NCBI RefSeq assembly: GCF_029433445.1
Contig: NZ_JAQTIC010000005.1
Coordinates: 1-64,000, forward strand
DNA from: Lactobacillus sp. ESL0701
Lineage (GTDB): Bacteria > Bacillota > Bacilli > Lactobacillales > Lactobacillaceae
Reading direction: 5' to 3'
Length of the DNA: 64,000 bases
Below the pieces are notes generated by a model. It was not told the origin of the DNA and ran no database searches. It saw only the letters and a list, made by a program, of their open reading frames with translations. The position numbers and the translations under genes were made by a program. Every line of letters begins with the position of its first letter. Position 1 is the stretch's first letter. This document shows positions 57,278 through 64,000 of the stretch, piece after piece.

Positions 57278-57652
57278 ATGAAAGGACCACGCATTTATAA
57301 TTCGCTTAGTCCAGAAGAGCGAATGGCACGTTTGAAACGTAAACAGGAAAAAAGAGAACAAGAAGTACACCGGGTGCGGCGCAACCGGATAGTCGCGGTA
57401 TTTGCGATTATCTTTGTCTTTTTGGGTGTGCAGATTGGCATTACACACGCGCAGACTAACCGCATTAATAGTGAGGTGCAGACTTCTAAAAAATCACTTA
57501 GTACAATTAATAAGGAAAAGCGGGCTCTGTCTGCTAAACGTGATGACCTCAAAGATCCGGATTACGTAGCCAAATTAGTGCGGTTCAAGTTTTTATATTC
57601 CAAACCTAATGAAACAATCTACAATATTCCAGAAGAAAAAGATAATAATTAA
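57278..57652 (+). CDS. divIC: Cell division protein DivIC
   Basis: A 124-residue bitopic membrane protein: a basic cytoplasmic N-terminus (1-38), one membrane helix (about 39-58) and a coiled coil outside (about 60-105, NRINSEVQTSKKSLSTINKEK), then the family end DPDYVAKLVRFKFLYSKPNE. DivIC works with FtsL and DivIB in the divisome. ATAGGGGATC precedes the ATG, and TATAAT at 57237-57242 suggests its own promoter. The stop overlaps the next gene by one base. Confidence 0.93.
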   Translation: MKGPRIYNSLSPEERMARLKRKQEKREQEVHRVRRNRIVAVFAIIFVFLGVQIGITHAQTNRINSEVQTSKKSLSTINKEKRALSAKRDDLKDPDYVAKLVRFKFLYSKPNETIYNIPEEKDNN

Positions 57653-58017
57653 TGAAATATCAAGTAGGACAGCGGATAACTGGTGTTGTTAACAATATAA
57701 CGGATTTAGGTATTTTTATATCATTACCTAAAAGCCATTCCGGCTTAATCCACCACAGTGATTTTGGCAATAATTGGGATCGTGAGCGGCATAATTACCA
57801 GATTGGTCAGAGCGTTCGCACCGTAATTGTCCATAACTTTAAGGGAAAAATCAGTTTATCGAAGATGCGGGTCAATGATCCAACCTTAGTCGATCAGACT
57901 AACCAATTTTCTGCTGTTGAAAAGGCAGATTTTTTGCAAGTATTGACTAAAACGGTAACGGATAGCGAAGCAGAAATTAAGAAGCTGCACCAAGAATTAA
58001 CGAATTATGGCAACTAA
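57652..58017 (+). CDS. yabR: S1-domain RNA-binding protein (YabR-like)
   Basis: A 121-residue protein with one S1 domain (residues 1-72, YQVGQRITGVVNNITDLGIFISLPKSHSGLIHHSDF) and a charged helical tail. YabR-type proteins lie between divIC and tilS in Firmicutes and bind RNA; their exact role is unclear. The ATG is in a TAATG overlap with divIC, and the end overlaps tilS by 11 bp, so the three are translationally coupled. Confidence 0.92.
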   Translation: MKYQVGQRITGVVNNITDLGIFISLPKSHSGLIHHSDFGNNWDRERHNYQIGQSVRTVIVHNFKGKISLSKMRVNDPTLVDQTNQFSAVEKADFLQVLTKTVTDSEAEIKKLHQELTNYGN

Positions 58018-59272
58018 GATTGCGGACTTTTTTAAGCAAAATAATTTGCCATTAGCTAATAAAACGTTGGTGGTGGCGACAAGCGGTGGACCAGATTCGA
58101 TGGCATTGCTGGCAATGCTTAGTTACTTGCAGAAAAAATATCATTTAAAAATAGTTGCGGCTCACTTGGATCACCAATTGCGGCCCGATTCTAGTGCGGA
58201 AGCTGCGGTAATTGAGCAGTATTGCTCTGGTAAGCAGATTAAGATAATTAATACTGTCTGGCCAGTTGAATTACACCCGCATACGGGAATTGAGGCTGCT
58301 GCACGGGCTTTTCGCTACTCTTTCTTAGCAAAAGTAATGCGGCAGGAGCACGGCGATTACTTATTAACAGCGCATCACGGTGATGACTTACTGGAAAACA
58401 TCCTGCTAAAATTTATTCGCTCGGGTAATCCTAGTGAGATGAATAGTCTGCAGCCGGTTAGCCAGTGGCAGGGAGTTCTGCTATTGCGGCCGCTGTTAAC
58501 TTACAGTAAAGAGCAGCTGTTTGAGTATGATCACGATGAGCAAGTGCCGTTTGTTGAAGATACAACTAATGCTGCAGATGATGTGTTGCGTAATCGTTTG
58601 CGCCATCATGTGGTGCCGCTTTTAAAACAAGAAAATCGGGCAATTGGACTTAATGCTTTGCGTTATAGCAAGCAGATGAGCATCTTAACGGATCTAGCTG
58701 CAAGAGCCTTTGCAGCAGTAACACCGCCTAAACCTTTTTTGAGCTTTGCTTATCGGCAGCAGGAATCTGCCCTTATCCAATTTTCTGAGCAAGAGCAGCT
58801 TGCTTATTGGCAGAACTTCATCTGGCAGACGTGGCATGTTCGGGTTAATGAAAATTTGGCTGGATTTGAGTTACTAAAATACCAAGGGTATTGGTATATC
58901 ATGCCGGTTAAGCTGCCAACATTGCCGCAGGCAAGAGTAGTTAAACTAGATGAAGAATTTAACTGGGGCTCGCGGCACTTATTAATAAGTAAGAATAGTT
59001 GCTCATCAGGTCAGTTATTAGGTCAGTTTAGGGTTAAGTCAGCGAGTCAATTAGTAGCTTATTCTTTGCCTAAAGGTGCAAAATTACTGTTGAAGAATGG
59101 ACAACATGTTAAAAGCAAGAAAAAGTTTGCTCAAAATGGCATTCCTGCGGTATTACGCCCATATTGTTTGGCTTTAGTTGCCAATGATCAGGTGCTTTTT
59201 GTCGAAAATGCTTATAGCAATCAAGAAGTTGACTTTATTACAGACCAATATTATGTTTATAACATTAAATGA
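58007..59272 (+). CDS. tilS: tRNA(Ile)-lysidine synthase
   Basis: A 421-residue enzyme that modifies C34 of the tRNA-Ile CAU anticodon to lysidine so that it reads AUA. The PP-loop is VVATSGGPDSMALL (near residues 22-35), and LLTAHHGDDLLENILLKFIRSG near 117 is typical. The C-terminal TilS domains run from about 330 (GAKLLLKNGQHVKSKKKF). The ATG lies inside yabR. In many Firmicutes hprT comes next, but here only 86 bp separate tilS from ftsH. Confidence 0.95.
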   Translation: MATKIADFFKQNNLPLANKTLVVATSGGPDSMALLAMLSYLQKKYHLKIVAAHLDHQLRPDSSAEAAVIEQYCSGKQIKIINTVWPVELHPHTGIEAAARAFRYSFLAKVMRQEHGDYLLTAHHGDDLLENILLKFIRSGNPSEMNSLQPVSQWQGVLLLRPLLTYSKEQLFEYDHDEQVPFVEDTTNAADDVLRNRLRHHVVPLLKQENRAIGLNALRYSKQMSILTDLAARAFAAVTPPKPFLSFAYRQQESALIQFSEQEQLAYWQNFIWQTWHVRVNENLAGFELLKYQGYWYIMPVKLPTLPQARVVKLDEEFNWGSRHLLISKNSCSSGQLLGQFRVKSASQLVAYSLPKGAKLLLKNGQHVKSKKKFAQNGIPAVLRPYCLALVANDQVLFVENAYSNQEVDFITDQYYVYNIK

Positions 59273-59358
59273 TAAGATCCTTTAAAATATTAGAGCATTA
59301 GTGAAATTTGTGTTAAACTTTTATTCGTATATTTCTAGAAACTTTGCGGAGGTTTTTT

Positions 59359-61527
59359 ATGAAGAATAACCGGAATCGGCTGTTATCGAACGGCTTGTTC
59401 TATATAGTTGTCTTCCTTCTGTTATTGGGAGGTATCAACTGGGCGCTTGGCGGCTCTGATAATTCTGGCAGCAGTGAAAATATTAGCTACTCTGAATTTG
59501 TCAAAGACTTACGTCAAGGCAAAGTTAAAAACTTTAATGTTCAACCTGCTAACGGGGTTTATACCGTTTCAGGTAGTTATAAAACAGCACAAGGAAATAA
59601 GGGACAATCAAAAAATAGTTTTGACTTCTTTAGTGGTAATTCGGGTTCACAAGTAACGCGATTTTCAACCACAATGCTGCAGAATGATTCTAGTGTTGCC
59701 AACGTCCAAGACTTAGCTCAAAAGAGCAATACGAAGATGACAACCCAAGGAGAATCGCAGTCAGGCAACTGGATTTCAACAATTGTCATGTTAGTGCCGA
59801 CAATTCTCTTTATTGTCATGCTGTGGATGATGATTAGTCAGACAGGCGGCGGTCGCGGCGGCTCAGGCAGTGGCGGTATTATGAACTTTGGTCGCTCCCA
59901 TGTTAAGCCTGAAGATCCGAAAAAGAATAAGGTTCGCTTCTCCGACGTTGCTGGTGAAGAAGAAGAAAAGCAAGAATTAGTTGAAGTCGTTGAATTTTTG
60001 AAGAATCCATCTAAATTTACTAAGCTGGGCGCGAAAATTCCGTCCGGTGTTTTGCTTGAGGGTCCTCCGGGTACCGGTAAGACCTTGCTTGCGCGTGCAG
60101 TTGCTGGTGAAGCAAATGTACCATTCTTCTCAATTTCTGGTTCCGACTTTGTCGAAATGTTTGTTGGTGTCGGTGCCAGTCGGGTTCGGGACTTATTTAC
60201 GAATGCTAAGAAGAATGCACCAAGTATTATCTTTATTGATGAAATTGATGCCATTGGTCGTAAGCGTGGCAGTAATGCCAGCGGCGGCGGTAATGACGAA
60301 CGTGAACAGACTTTGAACCAATTATTAGTTGAAATGGACGGTTTTGAAGGTAACGAAGGTGTTATCGTTATTGCTGCAACCAACCGGTCTGATGTTTTGG
60401 ATCCAGCACTGCTGCGTCCAGGAAGATTTGACCGAAAAGTCTTAGTTGGCTCACCAGATGTTCGTGGTCGTGAAGCTATTTTACGGGTTCATGCTAAGAA
60501 CATGCCATTAGCTTCCGATGTTGACTTAAAGGAAATTGCTCGTCAAACTCCGGGCTTTGTCGGCGCTGACTTAGCTAACCTCTTAAATGAAGCCGCATTG
60601 CTTGCTGCTCGGCGCAATGGTACTGAAATTACGGCAACTGATCTTGATGAAGCTGAGGATCGCGTCATTGCCGGACCAGCTAAGAGGAATAGCATGATTT
60701 CTAAAAAAGAAAGAGAACGTGTTGCTTTCCATGAAGCGGGTCACTCAATCTGTGGGTTAGTTTTAAGTGACTCACGGACTGTTCGTAAAGTTACGATTGT
60801 TCCACACGGTCGCACTGGTGGTTATAACTTAATGTTGCCAAAAGATGATCAGTTCTTATTAACCAAAAAGCAATTGATGGAACAGATTGTGGGGTTAATG
60901 GGTGGTCGTGCCGGTGAAGAAGTTGTAGTTGGTGATCAATCAACTGGTGCTTCTAACGACTTTGAGCAGGCAACACAAATTGCTCACAGCATGGTTGTTA
61001 ATTACGGGATGACCGACTCTTTAGGAATGGTTGAGCTTGAAAAAGAAGGCGAAACTAATCCTTATGGCTTTAAGCCGTATAGTGAAGCAACTTCAGCCAA
61101 AATTGACGAAGCAGTTAAAGAACTGCTTGATGAGGCTCATGCTAAAGCTGTGGAAATTGTCAAGGAAAACCGCGACAAGCACCGTATAATTGCGGAAGCA
61201 TTATTGAAGTATGAAACTTTAGATGAAAAGCAGATCATGTCACTGTATACAACGGGTAAGATGCCAGAAAAAATGCCAGAATACCCGAGTGAATCTAAGG
61301 CTTTGACTTACGAAGAAGCTAAAGCAGCTGCTGAAAAGAAGGAAAATCATAAAGCAATTGTTACAGCTAATGAAGATAAACATGTTCATGATGAAAAAGA
61401 GGCAGAAACTCCTTTAGAGAAGAATGAAGAAGTAGAAGAACGCAATCCGGAAAATCCAGAGAAGGCTCCTAAAGCTGATTCAGATTCTACACCTAAGGGC
61501 AGTGACCATTTTTCAGATGATCAATAA
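59359..61527 (+). CDS. ftsH: ATP-dependent zinc metalloprotease FtsH
   Basis: A 722-residue membrane protease. Two membrane helices (about residues 10-27 and 137-157) flank an outside domain. The AAA+ domain has Walker A GPPGTGKT (235-242), Walker [12 protein letters not shown] near 294 and the second region of homology near 345-360. The zinc site is HEAGH (458-462). A charged Glu/Lys tail follows from about 650. I start at ATG 59359, since GGAGG lies directly upstream and the longer frame begins inside that site. It degrades misassembled membrane proteins and regulators. Confidence 0.97.
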   Translation: MKNNRNRLLSNGLFYIVVFLLLLGGINWALGGSDNSGSSENISYSEFVKDLRQGKVKNFNVQPANGVYTVSGSYKTAQGNKGQSKNSFDFFSGNSGSQVTRFSTTMLQNDSSVANVQDLAQKSNTKMTTQGESQSGNWISTIVMLVPTILFIVMLWMMISQTGGGRGGSGSGGIMNFGRSHVKPEDPKKNKVRFSDVAGEEEEKQELVEVVEFLKNPSKFTKLGAKIPSGVLLEGPPGTGKTLLARAVAGEANVPFFSISGSDFVEMFVGVGASRVRDLFTNAKKNAPSIIFIDEIDAIGRKRGSNASGGGNDEREQTLNQLLVEMDGFEGNEGVIVIAATNRSDVLDPALLRPGRFDRKVLVGSPDVRGREAILRVHAKNMPLASDVDLKEIARQTPGFVGADLANLLNEAALLAARRNGTEITATDLDEAEDRVIAGPAKRNSMISKKERERVAFHEAGHSICGLVLSDSRTVRKVTIVPHGRTGGYNLMLPKDDQFLLTKKQLMEQIVGLMGGRAGEEVVVGDQSTGASNDFEQATQIAHSMVVNYGMTDSLGMVELEKEGETNPYGFKPYSEATSAKIDEAVKELLDEAHAKAVEIVKENRDKHRIIAEALLKYETLDEKQIMSLYTTGKMPEKMPEYPSESKALTYEEAKAAAEKKENHKAIVTANEDKHVHDEKEAETPLEKNEEVEERNPENPEKAPKADSDSTPKGSDHFSDDQ

Positions 61528-61581
61528 GATTAATAATTAATAGGGCCTAGTTACAGGCTCTATTTTTTTAGGAGAACTAAG

Positions 61582-62472
61582 ATGAGTGATTATTTAATTA
61601 AGGCAATTGATAAAACTAAAAATTTACGGTTATTAACGGTAACAGCTAAGGATTTGGTTCAAGAAGCCCAGACTAGACACGATACTTGGTCAGCGTCTTC
61701 CGCAGTTTTAGGGCGGAGTTTAGTTGCCGGCGTCTTATTAGCGGGGGCTGAATTAACCGACAAGGAAGAATTGACGGTGCGCTTATTAGGCAATGGTCCG
61801 GTTGGCCCCACAGTAGTAACAGCGCAAGCTGACTTGACAGTGAAGGGTTATGTTAAAAATCCCCACATTGCCTTGCCGCCGCGCGAAGATGGTCATATTG
61901 ATGTTAAAAAGGCAGTTGGTCAAGGCTGGTTAGAAGTGACCAAAGACTTAGGCTTAAAGGAGCCTTACACAGGACAAGTGCCAATTGTATCTGGTGAAAT
62001 TGCTGAGGATGTTGCTTACTATCTGACTAAGTCAGAACAAATTCCGTCAGCGGTTGGCTTGTCAGTGTTTGTTAACCCGAATAATACAATTGGCGAAGCT
62101 GGCGGCTTCATGCTGCAAGCTTTGCCAGGTGCCAGTGAGAGCCTGATTACTAAGACAATTAAGCATATTGATGATCTGCCGGCACTATCGACATCATTTT
62201 TAGCCGGGATGACACCGGAAGACTTGGCGCGCAAGATTTTAGGAACTGACTGCAAAATTTTGGCAAAAGAACCAGTAGCCTGGAAATGTGATTGCTCAAA
62301 GGATAAATATGCTGAAATTTTAGAAACTTTAAAAGTTGATCAATTGCAGTCCATGATTGATGAAGATCATGGTGCTGAATTGACGTGCAACTTCTGTGGC
62401 AGTAAGTATCACTATACAGAAGCTGAATTAAATGCTATTTTAGGAAAGAAAAAAGAAGACAAAGAATATTAA
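61582..62472 (+). CDS. hslO: Redox-regulated chaperone Hsp33
   Basis: A 296-residue chaperone activated by oxidation. The C-terminal zinc switch has all four cysteines: CDC (236 and 238) and CNFC (269 and 272). The N-terminal domain carries family blocks TRHDTWSASSAVLGRSL near residue 34, GNGPVGPTVVTAQ near 75 and VNPNNTIGEAGGFMLQALPGA near 165. TTTAGGAG precedes the ATG. It follows ftsH as in Bacillus. Its 3' end contains the left arm of a hairpin that serves the opposite-strand gene. Confidence 0.96.
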   Translation: MSDYLIKAIDKTKNLRLLTVTAKDLVQEAQTRHDTWSASSAVLGRSLVAGVLLAGAELTDKEELTVRLLGNGPVGPTVVTAQADLTVKGYVKNPHIALPPREDGHIDVKKAVGQGWLEVTKDLGLKEPYTGQVPIVSGEIAEDVAYYLTKSEQIPSAVGLSVFVNPNNTIGEAGGFMLQALPGASESLITKTIKHIDDLPALSTSFLAGMTPEDLARKILGTDCKILAKEPVAWKCDCSKDKYAEILETLKVDQLQSMIDEDHGAELTCNFCGSKYHYTEAELNAILGKKKEDKEY

Positions 62473-62485
62473 TTCAGTGTCTTCT
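62447..62485 (-). terminator. Terminator of the yrdB-like gene, inside the hslO end
   Basis: On the minus strand AGAAGACA (62485-62478) pairs with TGTCTTCT (62461-62454), followed by a T-rich run. It overlaps the last codons of hslO. Confidence 0.6.
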
Positions 62486-62491
62486 GTGAAA

Positions 62492-62833
62492 TTAGAGTTG
62501 TTCAATTTTTAGTAGATACATCAAGATTAAATCAATTACGGCAATTGCAGAATAGATACTACCAGTAGTCTTGCCAAAAATTATGATCCAGCAGCTACCG
62601 CCAATGGTATAAACAATAATTTCCAGTATTAGTTTAGCCACTCCTGTCAGGGCTTGAGGTGAATGAGGTGCCCCGTAGCGCGACCAGACTAGGAAAATAA
62701 GGATTGCGATGACAGCAAAAATAATTTTGCTCAGAAGATTATGCTTAATAAATATGCCGCTGAAGATGCCAATAACTGTTGCGCACTCTAATAAAAAGCG
62801 GCAGCTAATTGTAATTATTTTGATAAAATTCAT
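62492..62833 (-). CDS. YrdB-family (DUF2568) membrane protein
   Basis: A 113-residue membrane protein with four predicted helices. The segment VWSRYGAPHSPQALTGVAKLILEIIVY (about residues 49-75) is the hallmark of the YrdB/DUF2568 family, whose function is unknown. GAAAGGATAG precedes the ATG. It is transcribed opposite to its neighbours, converging on hslO and divergent from the phosphatase gene, and looks like an insertion between hslO and dusB. An inverted repeat lies between the divergent starts. Confidence 0.78.
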   Translation of the reverse strand: MNFIKIITISCRFLLECATVIGIFSGIFIKHNLLSKIIFAVIAILIFLVWSRYGAPHSPQALTGVAKLILEIIVYTIGGSCWIIIFGKTTGSIYSAIAVIDLILMYLLKIEQL

Positions 62834-62871
62834 AGATGCTATCCTTTCTTTTATTTTTAAGTATAATCCAA

Positions 62872-62907
62872 AATCAAGGTGCGGTTAATACCGATTTTGA
62901 TTATAAT
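62872..62907 (+). promoter_or_regulatory. Intergenic inverted repeat and -10 box before the phosphatase gene
   Basis: AATCAA..CGGT (62872-62885) mirrors ACCG..TTGATT (62890-62902), and TATAAT (62902-62907) overlaps its right end. It lies between divergent genes and may be an operator. Confidence 0.4.
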
Positions 62908-62944
62908 GTAAGGGTTGAACAAAGATGAAAAGGAGTGTGACAAC

Positions 62945-63571
62945 ATGTTAAACGTCTATATTGTGCGTCATGGTGAAACTGATACGAACAAGATGGGGGC
63001 AATCAATGGTTCTTCAGTTGATTTGCCGCTGAACCAGACAGGTATTAAGCAAGTTGAAACCTTGCGGGATAGTTTTGATATTAATCAAATTGATTATGTC
63101 TATGCTAGTCCCTTGAAACGGGCGCAGCAGACTGCAAAAATTTTGGCGCAGGATAAGCGTGAGATTATTACCGATAAACGGCTGACGGAAATGAATTATG
63201 GTAATTGGGACGGTAAAGATACACAGGAAATTCGTGATAAGTATCCGCAGGTCTTTGATGAACTAGGTTATTTTAAGGAAAATTATAGCGATTACTCGAC
63301 TGGTGAAAGCTATCAGGAATTAGGCGCACGGCTTATGGACTTTTGGCATGACCTTATTCAGCAGCATGAAAATGAAGCAGTATTGCTTGTCTTTCACGGC
63401 ACGGCTTCACGTTCGATGGTTCAGAATATTTTGGAAATTCCTAATATTGCCCTAATTGGCGAAATCCAAAATGCTGGTGTAATTAACTTTTCTGTTGATG
63501 ATCGCAGTAAAAAAGCATATTTGCGTTATTATAATCGGGTTGCTCCCGGGAAGTTTTTCTTGAAGAAGTAA
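62945..63571 (+). CDS. Histidine phosphatase family protein (GpmB-like)
   Basis: A 208-residue phosphoglycerate-mutase-type histidine phosphatase. The catalytic RHGET motif is at residues 8-12 (YIVRHGETDTNK). Arg in ASPLKRAQQTA near 60, Glu in LTEMNYGNWDG near 84 and the second His in VFHGTASR near 155 complete the active site. These enzymes act on small phosphate esters, and the GpmB label is a family name rather than proof of mutase activity. I use the ATG at 62945 after AAAAGGAGTG. It is a single gene between yrdB-like and dusB. Confidence 0.88.
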   Translation: MLNVYIVRHGETDTNKMGAINGSSVDLPLNQTGIKQVETLRDSFDINQIDYVYASPLKRAQQTAKILAQDKREIITDKRLTEMNYGNWDGKDTQEIRDKYPQVFDELGYFKENYSDYSTGESYQELGARLMDFWHDLIQQHENEAVLLVFHGTASRSMVQNILEIPNIALIGEIQNAGVINFSVDDRSKKAYLRYYNRVAPGKFFLKK

Positions 63572-63573
63572 TT

Positions 63574-63601
63574 AACCACAATCGTTCTTTTAAGTGGTTA
63601 A
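63574..63601. other. Inverted repeat between the phosphatase gene and dusB
   Basis: TTAACCAC (63574-63581) mirrors GTGGTTAA (about 63594-63601). No T run follows, so it may be a weak terminator or a regulatory hairpin. Confidence 0.4.
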
Positions 63602-63667
63602 CACCGTGAAATTTTGCTGATTTAGTCTTTTTTGTTATGATGTTAAAGTATTTGAAAGGATGATTTG

Positions 63668-64000
63668 GTGGATAATAGTTGGAAGATTCGGGATATTACT
63701 ATTCCTAATCGCGTTGTTGTTGCACCGATGGCCGGAGTTTCTAATTCGGCATTTCGGATGATTTGTAAAGAATTCGGCGCGGGAATGGTTGTCTGTGAAA
63801 TGATTTCGGATCATGGGATCATTTATCGTAATAAAAAAACAATGTCAATGATGAAGGTTGATCCGCAAGAACACCCAATGAGTATTCAGATTTTTGGGGG
63901 AACTGAAGAAACTCTGCTTGAGGCGGCACAGTACATCGATCAGCATACTGATGCTGATATTATTGATATTAATATGGGCTGCCCAGTACCGAAAATCACA
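63668..64000 (+). CDS. dusB: tRNA-dihydrouridine synthase (partial, runs off the window)
   Basis: The first 111 codons of a FMN-dependent Dus enzyme that reduces uridine to dihydrouridine in tRNA. The start VDNSWKIRDITIPNRVVVAPMAGVSNSAFR and the block INMGCPVPKIT at the edge are diagnostic of the DusB group. It starts with GTG (63668) after AAAGGATG. The hslO-dusB(-lysS) order is conserved in Firmicutes, though here two extra genes intervene. The remainder lies beyond the window. Confidence 0.93.
   Translation, partial: MDNSWKIRDITIPNRVVVAPMAGVSNSAFRMICKEFGAGMVVCEMISDHGIIYRNKKTMSMMKVDPQEHPMSIQIFGGTEETLLEAAQYIDQHTDADIIDINMGCPVPKIT

Noticed and set aside
59838-60383. 181-codon minus-strand frame inside ftsH
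   Set aside because: It is a mirror of the AAA+ domain reading with biased Pro/Ser content; nothing supports expression.

Overview
This window is a contiguous piece of chromosome from a low-GC Gram-positive bacterium, almost certainly a Lactobacillus of the sensu stricto (acidophilus/helveticus/delbrueckii) group. The evidence is two secreted proteins with SLAP-type surface repeats, the order pth-mfd-rqcP-divIC-yabR-tilS-ftsH-hslO-dusB, tatD-rnmV-ksgA-veg-purR-glmU, rpoE-pyrG-murA, strong AGGAGG ribosome sites, and a C69 dipeptidase. Species cannot be fixed from the sequence alone. No rRNA, tRNA, IS element, prophage or CRISPR array was seen.

Layout. 1-2150: end of an unidentified gene, an orphan promoter-to-terminator RNA candidate, a SLAP-like secreted protein and an SRAP/YedK protein. 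2247-8919: trpS, a dCMP deaminase, a TPM-like membrane protein, an M-box (Mg2+) riboswitch with mgtA, and a two-gene ABC exporter. 9093-15999: housekeeping block metG-tatD-rnmV-ksgA, veg-purR, glmU. 16164-23578: a large SLAP protein, then a MurNAc/muropeptide salvage locus (mupG, murR, murP with fused EIIA, murQ) with a cre-overlapped promoter. 23801-32565: prs, ybaK, an HD phosphohydrolase, ywiB, rpoE, pyrG (CTP-sensing attenuator), murA (active-site Cys replaced by Asp) and pepD.

32700-33850 is the most unusual stretch: three tandem ~396-bp units, each encoding a 40-residue hydrophobic peptide on the minus strand and a convergent ~70-nt RNA on the plus strand. The two transcripts share one terminator hairpin and a direct repeat over the peptide's ribosome site and first codons. 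This is the layout of a par/Fst type I toxin-antitoxin module, but the peptide lacks the Fst signature. The repeat in each small RNA matches its own toxin rather than its neighbours, so the three modules look separately wired.

33950-41226: guanine-riboswitch-controlled xpt-pbuX divergent from guaA (PurBox pair), a PadR-HAAS-DUF4097 envelope operon and an APC permease. 41416-46954: ribose genes rbsK-rbsD-rbsU, then a polar amino-acid ABC transporter behind a small leader ORF and two terminator hairpins. 47070-64000: rpmE2, murF, cshA, acpS, alr, a CBS-ACT protein, and the pth-to-dusB housekeeping run, interrupted by a yrdB/gpmB-like pair; dusB runs off the end.

Functional themes are cell-wall synthesis and recycling (glmU, murA, murF, alr, mupG/murRPQ, divIC), purine and pyrimidine control (purR, xpt-pbuX, guaA, prs, pyrG), translation quality (trpS, metG, ksgA, ybaK, pth, rqcP, tilS, dusB) and RNA-level control (M-box, guanine riboswitch, pyrG attenuator, leader peptide, antisense RNAs). 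Where an in-frame internal ATG or GTG had the better ribosome site I used it rather than the longest reading frame.
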